From NCBI GenBank assembly GCA_964630875.1, contig CAZVXF010000010.1:1-56357 (forward strand): DNA of 56,357 nt. The letters run 5' to 3'. The DNA comes from DAIDHZ01 sp035480255 (lineage in GTDB: Bacteria; Chlamydiota; Chlamydiia; Chlamydiales; SM23-39). A program made the translations under genes and the position numbers. Every line of letters starts with the position of its first letter. The stretch's first letter is position 1. The notes under the pieces are model-generated. The model saw only the letters and a list, made by a program, of their open reading frames with translations. It did no database searches and had not been told where the DNA came from. Below, piece by piece: positions 17,945 to 26,290 of the stretch.

Positions 17945-17986
17945 GACAAGGCAGCTTGTCAGTATGTATACTAAATGTATACATAC
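17945..17986 (+). promoter_or_regulatory. two adjacent palindromes upstream of the surface-protein gene
   Basis: GACAAG-GCAG-CTTGTC (17945-17960) is followed after one base by GTATGTATAC-TAAAT-GTATACATAC (17962-17986), a perfect 10-bp inverted repeat. They lie 50 bp ahead of the ATG at 18037. They may be operators of the plus-strand gene or mRNA leader hairpins. No T-run follows, so a terminator is unlikely. Confidence 0.55.
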
Positions 17987-18036
17987 GAGCAAAATCGAAA
18001 AAATCCATACAGCCCCGAAATTTTAGCGAATAAAAT

Positions 18037-20502
18037 ATGAATCACAAGCATCTGTTCTTTTTATGGCTTTGTTTATTTTCCTGTCCCCTTTTCGATCATC
18101 TTTTTGCTGAACAGTTTTGCTTATCTGGTATCGTGACTGATTCGATCACACAAAAACCGATTGAAAATGCTTACATCGATATCATTCGAAATGAAAAAGA
18201 GAGATTTTCGACCCATACTGATTCAGACGGGAAATATCAGATCAAACATATTTTGCCAGGCAGTTATATTCTGATTACAAAGGCTTCTGGATTTGTTGCA
18301 AAATCTGATGGATTTCAAGTTGTGAGCAATCAAAACATTGTTCAAAATGTATCTTTGGTTCCTCAAGACATGAAAGTTTCAGGAACAATTCTTGACTGTT
18401 CTACAGAAAAGCCTATCGCTCGCGCAATCGTAAAAGCATTCGTTGGAGACACATTCATTTCATCGACAACAACAGATTCACAGGGCCGATATGCTCTTAA
18501 GCCGACAAATCTTGAGGGATTGATTTTAACAATCAGTTTTCCGGGCTACGAATCTCGAAGTGTTGGAATTTACGAAAGGGATGAAAATCGACATGACGAC
18601 CGTGCAGAATATCGAAAAGAAGACACCGGGACAGACAACATAGAACTTTGCTTAAAACCTAAAATTGGAGCTGTAATTTCTGGGATTGTCAAAGATGCCA
18701 AAACACAAAATCCAATCCCAAACGCGGAGATTATCATCTCTTGTGCATCATCCTGTGAAACAGTTGTCACAGATTCAACTGGAGCTTTTTTCTTAGAAAA
18801 TGCATTGAAGGGTGGATTTTATAATCTCACTGTTAACTGTGATGGTTATGACACTGCAATCTCATCTGTTCTGATCGAATGCAATAAAGTATATTTTACC
18901 GAGTTTTCTTTAAAAAAATCTTCTGGAACCGTTTGCGGAAAAGTCCTTGACGCCAGTGAAAAATTATGCCCCATTTCTAACGCTGTCGTTGAAATTTACG
19001 AGAACACAATTCTCATTGCATCTACCATCGTCGATTCTTGTGGAAATTTTGACTTTTCCGATTTGCCCTATGGGAATTATATTATCGTTGTCAATGCAAA
19101 TACCTATCAATCCCAGAGCAGAGGAATTTCCATTGAATCTAAAGCACTCAATACCGAGTTCGCTTTACAGCCAAATCCACTTTCGGTTTTCGGATCTGTG
19201 ATAGACGCAGAGACCTTGCTGCCAATCGCAGGCGCTGTTATTCGTGTCATGAAAAATTCTGTGAATCTCCCGAATTTTCAGTCTGCAGCAGATGGCACTT
19301 TTCTAATTTCAGGCCTCAAATTGGGCAGTTATACGATGGTCATATCAGCTCAAAATTATCAAAATTCGTTGCAGGGACTAACGCTGTCAGAGAACCAAGA
19401 CACCCCATTGAATGTGTTTCTTAATTCCTCTCCTGGAAGCCTTTTTGGGAAAATAAGTTCGGAAAGCTTTAAGCTTCCGATTTCCGGGGCTTCAGTCCAG
19501 ATCTATAAAGGCTCAATTCTAGTTGCCTCTGCAATTACAGATCACAACGGTGATTATCTAATTCCAAACTTAGCCCCCCATAGCTATTCATTATTGATAG
19601 ATGCGTCTGGATATCAGAGATCCATTCAGAATATTGAGATTGGCTCTGATTCTCAAACTGTGACCAATAGCTCTTTGAAATCATGGCCCGGAATGATTTC
19701 TGGGCGAATCTACGATCTGCAATCGAGTGCACCAATTGCAGGGGCAACGGTGAGAATTTTTTCAAACGATCTCTTAGTAGGAGTCACTCAAAGCGATGAA
19801 CAAGGAAATTATGCGATCTTAAATCTCGCGCCCGGTGTGTATCAAATTTTTACAGTTGCATCGGGATACCAATCCAAATCTTTATTGAGTCAACTCTTAG
19901 AACAAAGCCCTAGAGTTTTTCGATTTTCTTCGATGTTTACGCATTCTGTTTCCATCGATTTTCCTTTAGTTCCGGGAGGATCTGTCATGACTGTGACGGC
20001 AAAAGATCCTTGCCTGAATCTGCCTCTTTCTGGCGCTGCCATTTCATTGAACAATCTCCCTATAGGAATCACAGATACATTCGGTCAGTGGCATTTTTCA
20101 GGTTTGCCGATAGGAGCAATTGAGAATCTGACAATTTCTAAGCCGGGATTTGTCACTGCCAATATTGATTTTGAGGTGCTCGCAGGAGGTCCTTCGAGTT
20201 TAAATATCAATGTATTGCCTCTAGTCTTAGGGCCCACTTCGATTACATGTAAAACGTTAACAAACAAATTTCTAGTCAATCAACGTGTTTCCTATCAACT
20301 TTCTTGGACTGCAAGCCCAAGCCCTTGCGTTGTTGGATATCAAATCAAAAAAGATCAAGTAGAAGTTGGAAATGTCTCTTCTGATCAAGAGTTAACATTT
20401 ATCGATCATAGAATTTCAACGAAGAAATCAGTTGTCTATTCAGTTTACGCAATCAATGCCTTTGGAATCATAAGCCCCGGCATCACCATTACGGTACGGT
20501 AA
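18037..20502 (+). CDS. secreted protein with eight carboxypeptidase-regulatory-like repeats
   Basis: 821 residues: a signal peptide (about 1-24, ending LFA), then eight beta-sandwich repeats of roughly 75-95 residues that each begin with a pattern such as SGIVTDSITQKPIENAYI, FGSVIDAETLLPIAGAVI or SGRIYDLQSSAPIAGATV and carry a DGKY/GNY-like turn and a PGSY/LGSY-like strand. This is the CarboxypepD_reg-like/SdrD-B-like fold. Residues about 730-821 look like a fibronectin type III domain (YQLSWTASPSP...VVYSVYAIN). No enzyme motif is visible. Such proteins are usually surface or periplasmic adhesion or scaffold modules. It is inserted between mraZ and the dnaA group, which are close neighbours in C. 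trachomatis as I recall. Confidence 0.8.
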   Translation: MNHKHLFFLWLCLFSCPLFDHLFAEQFCLSGIVTDSITQKPIENAYIDIIRNEKERFSTHTDSDGKYQIKHILPGSYILITKASGFVAKSDGFQVVSNQNIVQNVSLVPQDMKVSGTILDCSTEKPIARAIVKAFVGDTFISSTTTDSQGRYALKPTNLEGLILTISFPGYESRSVGIYERDENRHDDRAEYRKEDTGTDNIELCLKPKIGAVISGIVKDAKTQNPIPNAEIIISCASSCETVVTDSTGAFFLENALKGGFYNLTVNCDGYDTAISSVLIECNKVYFTEFSLKKSSGTVCGKVLDASEKLCPISNAVVEIYENTILIASTIVDSCGNFDFSDLPYGNYIIVVNANTYQSQSRGISIESKALNTEFALQPNPLSVFGSVIDAETLLPIAGAVIRVMKNSVNLPNFQSAADGTFLISGLKLGSYTMVISAQNYQNSLQGLTLSENQDTPLNVFLNSSPGSLFGKISSESFKLPISGASVQIYKGSILVASAITDHNGDYLIPNLAPHSYSLLIDASGYQRSIQNIEIGSDSQTVTNSSLKSWPGMISGRIYDLQSSAPIAGATVRIFSNDLLVGVTQSDEQGNYAILNLAPGVYQIFTVASGYQSKSLLSQLLEQSPRVFRFSSMFTHSVSIDFPLVPGGSVMTVTAKDPCLNLPLSGAAISLNNLPIGITDTFGQWHFSGLPIGAIENLTISKPGFVTANIDFEVLAGGPSSLNINVLPLVLGPTSITCKTLTNKFLVNQRVSYQLSWTASPSPCVVGYQIKKDQVEVGNVSSDQELTFIDHRISTKKSVVYSVYAINAFGIISPGITITVR

Positions 20503-20525
20503 GAGATGCCGTTTTTCTTGAGTGA

Positions 20526-21062
20526 TTAAAACCGGTATCCCGCTCCGCCTCCAAGTGCAATCCCATCTAAGTGAGCTGGGATTAAAGGCTTCGAAAAGTG
20601 CACTCTTGCGTAGAAATATTCAAGTGCAAAATCTAGAAATAACCCTTTATTAATTGTGACTAAACTTCCTAACTTCACAGTAAAGCCAGGCCCCCAATTG
20701 GCGAACACATGAGATCGATTTTCATAATCATCTTTGATATGAAGATAGGTTGCCGTAGCGCCCAGAGTTCCATAAAGGTCTACTCGAGAAATCACTCGAT
20801 GAACATATTTAACACCAATCCCTAAAGGCAGAAATTGAACTTCAGTTTTTTCATTCTTTATTTCGTTAAAACCATCATCTAAAATCGATCTACCCGATTT
20901 TTGAAAATAATCTAAGCTGATCAATGGATATAAACTTTTCCAAGCTTGAAAGCTCATGTCTATTCCGTAAATACCTCCACCTGAATATATTTCCTGGAAT
21001 CGATGATTGATCGGGATAAAATATCTCGCTTTACCTTCCAAAAGAATATTCACCGGAAACAT
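20526..21062 (-). CDS. outer-membrane beta-barrel-like protein, 5' end altered by repeats
   Basis: From ATG 21062 the product has 178 residues with alternating polar and hydrophobic strands (YSGGGIYGIDMSF, VDLYGTLGATATYLHI, FLDFALEYFYARVHF) and a terminal aromatic residue (GGGAGYRF), typical of small beta-barrels. Export needs a signal peptide, and a hydrophobic run (LFLIAIFLFPF) is encoded just upstream in frame but without ATG. The frame stays open to 21461 through two palindromic repeat elements, so the natural start has probably been lost or replaced. It converges on the gene at 18037, stops 23 bp apart. The true N-terminus is unresolved. Confidence 0.6.
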   Translation of the reverse strand: MFPVNILLEGKARYFIPINHRFQEIYSGGGIYGIDMSFQAWKSLYPLISLDYFQKSGRSILDDGFNEIKNEKTEVQFLPLGIGVKYVHRVISRVDLYGTLGATATYLHIKDDYENRSHVFANWGPGFTVKLGSLVTINKGLFLDFALEYFYARVHFSKPLIPAHLDGIALGGGAGYRF

Positions 21063-21103
21063 CGTGAATGGAAACAAAAAAATAGCAATTAAAAAAAGCT
21101 TTC

Positions 21104-21267
21104 TATACCCAAACAAACTCAAAAATCGTTTTTTTAAGCGCGCCAAAGCGCCTAATTTTAACGATCGCAAGTGCCTTAATATTAGAAATATAAATGCACT
21201 TGCGATCGCTGAAATTCGGCAGCTTTCGCGCAGCTTAAAAACCGATTTTTGAGCTTGTTTGGGTATA
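21104..21267. mobile_element. palindromic TIR element A (MITE-like)
   Basis: A 164-bp imperfect palindrome. The outer 25 bases (21104-21128 and 21243-21267) are inverted repeats with one mismatch, beginning TATACCCAAACAA. The similarity continues inward: TTTTTAAGC, then GATCGCAAGTGC appear at matching places in both arms, so the element could fold into one long hairpin. No ORF of its own. Its left end abuts the signal-peptide codons of the beta-barrel gene. Confidence 0.75.
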
Positions 21268-21286
21268 ACCATGAATCCCTGATTCT

Positions 21287-21442
21287 TATACCCAAACAAT
21301 ACTATATATAGTCGTTTAAAATATATTTTGCTTTTTTGGGCTGCGTCAAAGCGCCAAAGATAATTTAATACCATATTAAGGCACTCGAGATCATTGAAAT
21401 TTGGCGCGCTTAAAAACCGATTTTTGAGTTTGTTTGGGTATA
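21287..21442. mobile_element. palindromic TIR element B (MITE-like), related to A
   Basis: 156 bp bounded by TATACCCAAACAA at 21287-21299 and its inverse at the right end (21430-21442). The right arm (21355-21442) matches the left arm of element A, including AAGCGCGCCAAA and AGTGCCTTAATAT on the reverse strand. The left arm is more diverged after the first 13 bases. A 19-bp spacer separates A and B. Confidence 0.7.
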
Positions 21443-21502
21443 TATCGCAGATTTTATTCACTCCTTAAGGGCTTTGTGATATATGTTAACTAAGAGATAA
21501 TC

Positions 21503-21982
21503 ATGACAACATCAAAGCCACGCACAATTGATAATCTTGGTCTGGATGCATCCATCCGTTATGCGCGCGACAAAGAATTGTATGCACCGCTTTCAATTGA
21601 AGAAGCGCAACTTGTTTCGCGAAAAACAGAAATCTCTGTCGCAAGACCTTATATTCCATCGGAATTTGACGAATTATTCTCTTCTGCTAAAACAGTTATT
21701 TGGGCTCTATTTTCTCCTCCGCCTGAATCTTTATCCCGCGAAAATATGCTCTTCTCTTATCAATTAATGCCCTCTTTAGGAACTTATGAAAGACAAGAGG
21801 ATACAGAAGCGCAACTTGAAGATGCGTTAGAAAAAAGAAAAGACAAAAGACAATCGGAGAAGGAAAAAGAGCGAGACAAAAAGGAAAAACAACTCATCAC
21901 TGATCTCCTTGCAAATATTGCGAAAATTGATAAATCCATTGAGTTGATTAACTCTCGTCGTAACCAATATCAGCGAGGATAG
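21503..21982 (+). CDS. conserved chlamydial hypothetical protein (CT273-like position)
   Basis: 159 residues. The first 95 look globular (TIDNLGLDASIRYARDKEL, IPSEFDELF); residues about 98-155 form a very basic, Lys/Glu-rich coiled coil (EKRKDKRQSEKEKERDKKEK). No signal peptide or membrane segment. It lies directly before a TPR protein gene and dnaA, the order of CT273-CT274-dnaA2 in C. trachomatis as I recall it. The following gene starts 1 bp after its stop. Type III secretion-related roles have been suggested for this neighbourhood, but nothing in the sequence proves one. Confidence 0.7.
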   Translation: MTTSKPRTIDNLGLDASIRYARDKELYAPLSIEEAQLVSRKTEISVARPYIPSEFDELFSSAKTVIWALFSPPPESLSRENMLFSYQLMPSLGTYERQEDTEAQLEDALEKRKDKRQSEKEKERDKKEKQLITDLLANIAKIDKSIELINSRRNQYQRG

Positions 21983-21983
21983 T

Positions 21984-22376
21984 ATGCCTCCAATTCAATG
22001 GACAGAAGTTCTCGGTTGGGGTCCAGAAGAACTCGATGATCTTCGCTTTGTTGCCTATTCGTATATTAAACAAGGCGTTTACGATGTCGCTTTGACTTTT
22101 TTTAATGCCCTTGCAGTGCTCACTCCCCAAACCGCATACGATCTTCAAACACTTGGCGCTCTTTATTTGCAGCTGGGAGAAAATCTGAAGGCGCTCGATC
22201 ATCTCGACCGCGCACTCAAACTGGAACCCAATCATTTCCCAACACAACTCAATCGCGCAAAGGCTCTTCTCGGATTAGGTTATAAGCAGCAGGCAATTTC
22301 CCAAGCTGTCTTATTAGAAAGGCAAGCAGATCCTGAAATCCGAAAGCAGGCCCAAGCCATCATTGGAATGATTTAA
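21984..22376 (+). CDS. TPR protein, type III chaperone-like (CT274-like position)
   Basis: 130 residues with about three tetratricopeptide repeats (VAYSYIKQGVYDVALTFFNAL, QTLGALYLQLGENLKALDHL, TQLNRAKALLGLGYKQQAI). Size and repeat layout resemble SycD/LcrH-class translocator chaperones, though such small TPR proteins also do other work. GAGG five bases before the ATG is a good ribosome binding site inside the end of the previous gene, so the pair is translationally linked. Followed by dnaA after 67 bp. Confidence 0.75.
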   Translation: MPPIQWTEVLGWGPEELDDLRFVAYSYIKQGVYDVALTFFNALAVLTPQTAYDLQTLGALYLQLGENLKALDHLDRALKLEPNHFPTQLNRAKALLGLGYKQQAISQAVLLERQADPEIRKQAQAIIGMI

Positions 22377-22443
22377 ACGACTATACCAAACGCAACAAAC
22401 AAATTGCTTGCGGTGTAGACTTGAGACTGATAAGTTAAACTCT

Positions 22444-23772
22444 ATGTTGGAATGCGTTCACAAAAATGGCTGGGTACAGTTTCTCGAATTTATTGAAGGT
22501 AGATGCTCATCCGCTGAGTTTCAAAATTGGATTGCTCCAATTCAGCTCGTTGAATCTTCAACTGAAGAAATTATATTAGACGTTCCGAATGTCTTCGTGA
22601 AAGAGTATTTACTCGATAATTTTAAGGATGTATTAGCCGATTTCCTTCCCTTAAAAAACAACGGTGATCCAGCGATACAGTTCCAAATTACTGCATCATC
22701 AAGACCTACTGTTTCACTTCCTGAAATCGAAGTAAAAGAGGAAAGTTTCGAGTTAAAACTCAATCCACTGTATATTTTTGAAAACTTTATTGAAGGTCCG
22801 TCGAATCAGTTTGTGAAGTCGGCTGCCTTCGGTGTTGCTGCTCGCCCCGGCAAATCCTACAATCCCCTGTTTATTCACGGTGGTGTAGGCCTGGGAAAAA
22901 CGCATCTCCTACATAGCATCGGCCATTATATCCAGGAACATCACAAAAAGTTGAAAATTCAGATTATCTCTACCGAATCCTTTATTAATGATATAGTTGA
23001 CGCTCTTCGTTCCAAATCAATTGATAAAATGAAACGCTTCTATCGATCATTAGATATTCTTTTAATTGACGATATTCAATTCCTGCAAAATCGGATGAAC
23101 TTTGAAGAAGAATTCTGCAATACTTTTGAAGCGCTCCTCAATCAAAACAAACAAATCGTGATTACTTCCGATAAGCCGCCAACACAACTCAAACTTTCCG
23201 AAAGAATGATTGCTCGAATGGAATGGGGACTGGTTGCTCATATGACAGTTCCCGATTTAGAAACTCGAGTTGCAATCATTAAACACAAATCAGAAAGTCG
23301 AGGCTTAAATATCCCGAATCAAATCGCCTTTTTCATTGCCGAACACATTTACAATAATGTGCGACAAATTGAAGGAGCCATCAACCGATTATCCGCCCAT
23401 TCACGTTTGATGTCGACGCAACTCAACGAGGATGTAGTCGAAAAAATCTTAAGCGAGATGTTCCAAGGAAATGCTCCGAATAAAAAAATTTCCGTTGAAG
23501 AGATTTTGAAAAGTGTCGCAGCTGTTTTTGAAGTACGAATCTCAGAGATTAAAGGTGAATCTCGTCATAAAGAAATTGCACTTGCTCGACAAGTAGCCAT
23601 GTATCTTGCAAAAGAAATGATTGATGATTCCTTGATGAAAATTGCATCTTCGTTTGGTGGAAAAACACATTCCACTGTTCTTCATGCGTGGAAGAAAATC
23701 TCTGACCAAGTTCAAGTCAATGAGTTGCTACGTAAACAAGTGCAGATGGTTCGCCGAAGCATAGAAACGTAA
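22444..23772 (+). CDS. dnaA: chromosomal replication initiator DnaA
   Basis: 442 residues from ATG 22444. Domain I (about 1-80) includes EFQNWIAPIQLVE; AAA+ domain has Walker A GGVGLGKTH near residue 147 and Walker B ILLIDDIQF; the C-terminal domain IV has the DnaA signature ARQVAMYLAKEM and FGGKTHSTVLHAWKKI, which reads the DnaA box. Chlamydiae usually carry two dnaA genes; the neighbourhood fits the one next to CT273/CT274-like genes. The in-frame TTG at 22408 lacks a ribosome binding site, so I prefer the ATG. No origin-like cluster of boxes is evident right next to it. Confidence 0.95.
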   Translation: MLECVHKNGWVQFLEFIEGRCSSAEFQNWIAPIQLVESSTEEIILDVPNVFVKEYLLDNFKDVLADFLPLKNNGDPAIQFQITASSRPTVSLPEIEVKEESFELKLNPLYIFENFIEGPSNQFVKSAAFGVAARPGKSYNPLFIHGGVGLGKTHLLHSIGHYIQEHHKKLKIQIISTESFINDIVDALRSKSIDKMKRFYRSLDILLIDDIQFLQNRMNFEEEFCNTFEALLNQNKQIVITSDKPPTQLKLSERMIARMEWGLVAHMTVPDLETRVAIIKHKSESRGLNIPNQIAFFIAEHIYNNVRQIEGAINRLSAHSRLMSTQLNEDVVEKILSEMFQGNAPNKKISVEEILKSVAAVFEVRISEIKGESRHKEIALARQVAMYLAKEMIDDSLMKIASSFGGKTHSTVLHAWKKISDQVQVNELLRKQVQMVRRSIET

Positions 23773-23788
23773 CTCTTGATTCAGATTC

Positions 23789-24790
23789 TTAGCGTTTAAT
23801 TCTATCATTGATTTCTAGAATTTCCAAGGCAGAACACTGCAGTTGTTCTGGCTTCTCTGAAAAGAAACATTGATAGAAAATATAGCTAATGGTCGCTGCA
23901 GCTGCGAGCAAACTGCCAACATGCAATAGCGTCCAAATTGCACTCAAGGGTTGAATAACCCCGAAAAAACGACTCGGGTGGACCATTTTTAAAAGAGCGA
24001 ATAACGGTGTCGCAAACAGAAAAATCGTTTGCGCTTTGTTTAAATTTGCAAGATAGGATTTGAACTGATCGCCTAAATTCAATGTGTGATATGACTGAAT
24101 CAGAGAAAAAATGATCTCTTCATTCACTTGATCTATCGAGGCAAGAAATTCCTGATATAGTTGTTTCTGCAAAGGGTTTAATGAGAGAAATTCAATCAGC
24201 TTCTCCTTTTTCTCGCCTGCAGTAGAGAATTTGCAAAAGATTTCAAAGCCCTTGCCCCCTTTTTCGATCTTTGAATAAGCACTTATGAGTGCATTTTGTT
24301 TTTCCGTGAGCCTGAAAGAAGCACATAAACGATTAGACAGTGGTTCACGATCAATGAGTTGATGTTCTCCAATGACTAATAGAAAATCATCAGCTTGCTC
24401 AGAATTTAAAGAAAAAACAAAAGCTTTGAGATGATATTCAATTTTCTGTAATTGCTTGAGATTCTCTTTTATACTTTGAATGCTTTCTGTTTTACAAATT
24501 TTAGAGATGTTTATTAAAGAATGAATTTTCTTTTCCTCTTCAATCAATTGCCCCGAAGCCAATTCTGTTCCAAGAGCAGCCGATACGATTCCTAGAATCC
24601 CACCAAAAACGCTGACACCTCTAGAAAAAGATGCACATCTCGCATCGATTGAAAGCGCAATGACAGATCCAGTAGCAGAGATGATTCCAGAAAGAAACCA
24701 AGAAGCAGGAGGAATTGTCTGATCGATAACTTGAACAGCCAATTGATGAGATTTTTCTCTAATTCGACACGCCGAATAAAACATAGCCAT
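23789..24790 (-). CDS. hypothetical membrane protein, Inc-like topology
   Basis: 333 residues. A paired hydrophobic region at about 30-80 (FLSGIISATGSVIALSI then GGILGIVSAALGTELA) and a second at about 245-310 (TIFLFATPLFALL, LLHVGSLLAAAATISYIFY) flank a helical, soluble middle. Closely spaced hydrophobic pairs are the hallmark of chlamydial inclusion membrane proteins, but this is only a topological argument. Starts divergently from the small gene at 24865, with a 74-bp AT-rich shared promoter region. Confidence 0.6.
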   Translation of the reverse strand: MAMFYSACRIREKSHQLAVQVIDQTIPPASWFLSGIISATGSVIALSIDARCASFSRGVSVFGGILGIVSAALGTELASGQLIEEEKKIHSLINISKICKTESIQSIKENLKQLQKIEYHLKAFVFSLNSEQADDFLLVIGEHQLIDREPLSNRLCASFRLTEKQNALISAYSKIEKGGKGFEIFCKFSTAGEKKEKLIEFLSLNPLQKQLYQEFLASIDQVNEEIIFSLIQSYHTLNLGDQFKSYLANLNKAQTIFLFATPLFALLKMVHPSRFFGVIQPLSAIWTLLHVGSLLAAAATISYIFYQCFFSEKPEQLQCSALEILEINDRIKR

Positions 24791-24864
24791 CTATCATACA
24801 GATTGCTAGATATTAATAACTAAAAATCATATAGTCGATCAAATTCTTTTCAAAGAGGCTAAAA

Positions 24865-25203
24865 ATGGGTGCAATTACGTCATCAGATTCATATCAAGAT
24901 CAAATTATTTCTAGTCATTTCGCAGTTTTAGATTATATCCCATTTGTTAGTATAGTATCAGGAGTTGCCAGAAATTTTTTTGGCGCTATCCAAACAACTG
25001 TTGGTGTGATTCTTCTCCCTGTTGAATTGATTTCTCGAATGTCAGGCAAGCATCAATCATTGATCGCAGTTCAAGGAATTGCGAACATGATTCGAGGAAC
25101 TATCGCGTGCAAACCAATCGGCGGGAACATTGTTCTCTTCTTATACGATCATAGCCCGCACACAAAATCCGAGTTTCAAAAAGCTGTAGGCATTATCGTA
25201 TAG
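24865..25203 (+). CDS. small hydrophobic chlamydial protein
   Basis: 112 residues with three hydrophobic stretches (DYIPFVSIVSGVARNFFGAI, TVGVILLPVELIS, IGGNIVLFLYD). AGAGG six bases before ATG 24865 is a clear ribosome binding site. The pattern of short amphipathic helices with Gly, ending in a polar tail, recalls small multicopy proteins seen in Chlamydia-like organisms; that is memory, not a search result. Function unknown. Confidence 0.65.
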   Translation: MGAITSSDSYQDQIISSHFAVLDYIPFVSIVSGVARNFFGAIQTTVGVILLPVELISRMSGKHQSLIAVQGIANMIRGTIACKPIGGNIVLFLYDHSPHTKSEFQKAVGIIV

Positions 25204-25228
25204 TCTTGAGAGTCGTACAAGTTCTCAG

Positions 25229-26290
25229 TTGAATGAAACGGGGAAATTTCTTATACCATTATCGATGCGTATGATTTCCCCTCAAGAAATTCGAAAACGG
25301 CTTCCTCTGAACAACACATCTGCTGCTTTTATTCAAGAAGCGAGAAACAAAGCGGCAGATATTCTTCATAGAAAAAGCAAAAAAATTGCATTGCTCGTAG
25401 GTCCTTGCTCAATCCATGACAGTGATTTAGCCATTGAATATGCCTTGCGCTTAAAAAAACTCATTGAGCAAACGCAACATTTTTACATTGTCATGAGAGT
25501 CTTTCTAGAAAAACCCCGCTCCCATAGAGGATGGAAGGGTCTTCTCTACGACCCAACTCTCAACGGAGGCAATCATATCGCACTCGGCCTTGAGACGGCC
25601 AGAAAATTGCTACTTAAGCTGGCAGAAATGAATGTTCCATGTGTGACAGAATTGCTCGAACCTCTTGCCCTTCCTTATATCGAGGATTTACTCACCTGGG
25701 GAATGATTGGAGCGAGAACTTCAGCATCACAACCCCATCGACAAATGGCCTCTGGCCTTTCTTTCCCGGTTGGATTTAAAAATGGAGTCCATGGTGAACT
25801 GGATGTCGCGATTCACGGAATTCTTTCAGCTCAAGATGGACATACCTATCTCAGTATTGATGATGCAGGTTTTATTTGTTCTAAACAGACACAAGGAAAT
25901 CCTTTAACTCATTTAGTATTAAGAGGATCAAATACAAATACGAATTACGATCAAAGCTCTGTTGCAATTGCTGCGTCGAGTTTGTTAATGACAAATGTAG
26001 AACCTCGTATTTTGATCGATTGTTCACATGGAAATTCTGAAAAAAAGCATCAGTTACAAGCGCGCGTCTTTGAGTCAGTCATCCATCAGATTCGCGAAGG
26101 CAATCATGCAATTATGGGCCTAATGCTGGAAAGCCATCTCAAAGCAGGCAAGCAAGAATTTGGGAACAATCCCCTGACTTATGGTGTCTCCATCACAGAT
26201 TCTTGTATCGGATGGGAAGAGACAGAATCGCTCATCCACTGGGCAGATGAAGAGTTATCTCCTATTTCAATGAGTTCTGCCCAGAAGTGA
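25229..26290 (+). CDS. aroG: 3-deoxy-7-phosphoheptulonate synthase (class I DAHP synthase)
   Basis: First step of the shikimate pathway: PEP plus erythrose-4-phosphate to DAHP. 353 residues with VGPCSIHD (metal-binding Cys region), EKPRSHRGWKGL (PEP site), GARTSASQPHRQMASGLSFPVGFKNG, and DCSHGNSEKKHQ (metal His) and SITDSCIGWE at the C-terminus, all matching the AroFGH type. Start is uncertain: TTG 25229 gives the listed length; ATG 25265 would also keep the domain. Its last 112 bp overlap an opposite-strand lipoprotein gene. Allosteric specificity cannot be read here. Confidence 0.92.
   Translation: MNETGKFLIPLSMRMISPQEIRKRLPLNNTSAAFIQEARNKAADILHRKSKKIALLVGPCSIHDSDLAIEYALRLKKLIEQTQHFYIVMRVFLEKPRSHRGWKGLLYDPTLNGGNHIALGLETARKLLLKLAEMNVPCVTELLEPLALPYIEDLLTWGMIGARTSASQPHRQMASGLSFPVGFKNGVHGELDVAIHGILSAQDGHTYLSIDDAGFICSKQTQGNPLTHLVLRGSNTNTNYDQSSVAIAASSLLMTNVEPRILIDCSHGNSEKKHQLQARVFESVIHQIREGNHAIMGLMLESHLKAGKQEFGNNPLTYGVSITDSCIGWEETESLIHWADEELSPISMSSAQK

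Noticed and set aside
22381..22415. TATACCAAACGCAACAAAC before dnaA as another TIR-family copy
   Set aside because: Only the first ten or so bases resemble the TIR and no inverted partner is present.
21503..23772. Replication origin next to dnaA
   Set aside because: No cluster of DnaA boxes or AT-rich unwinding region is evident beside this dnaA, and chlamydial dnaA genes are not reliable origin markers.
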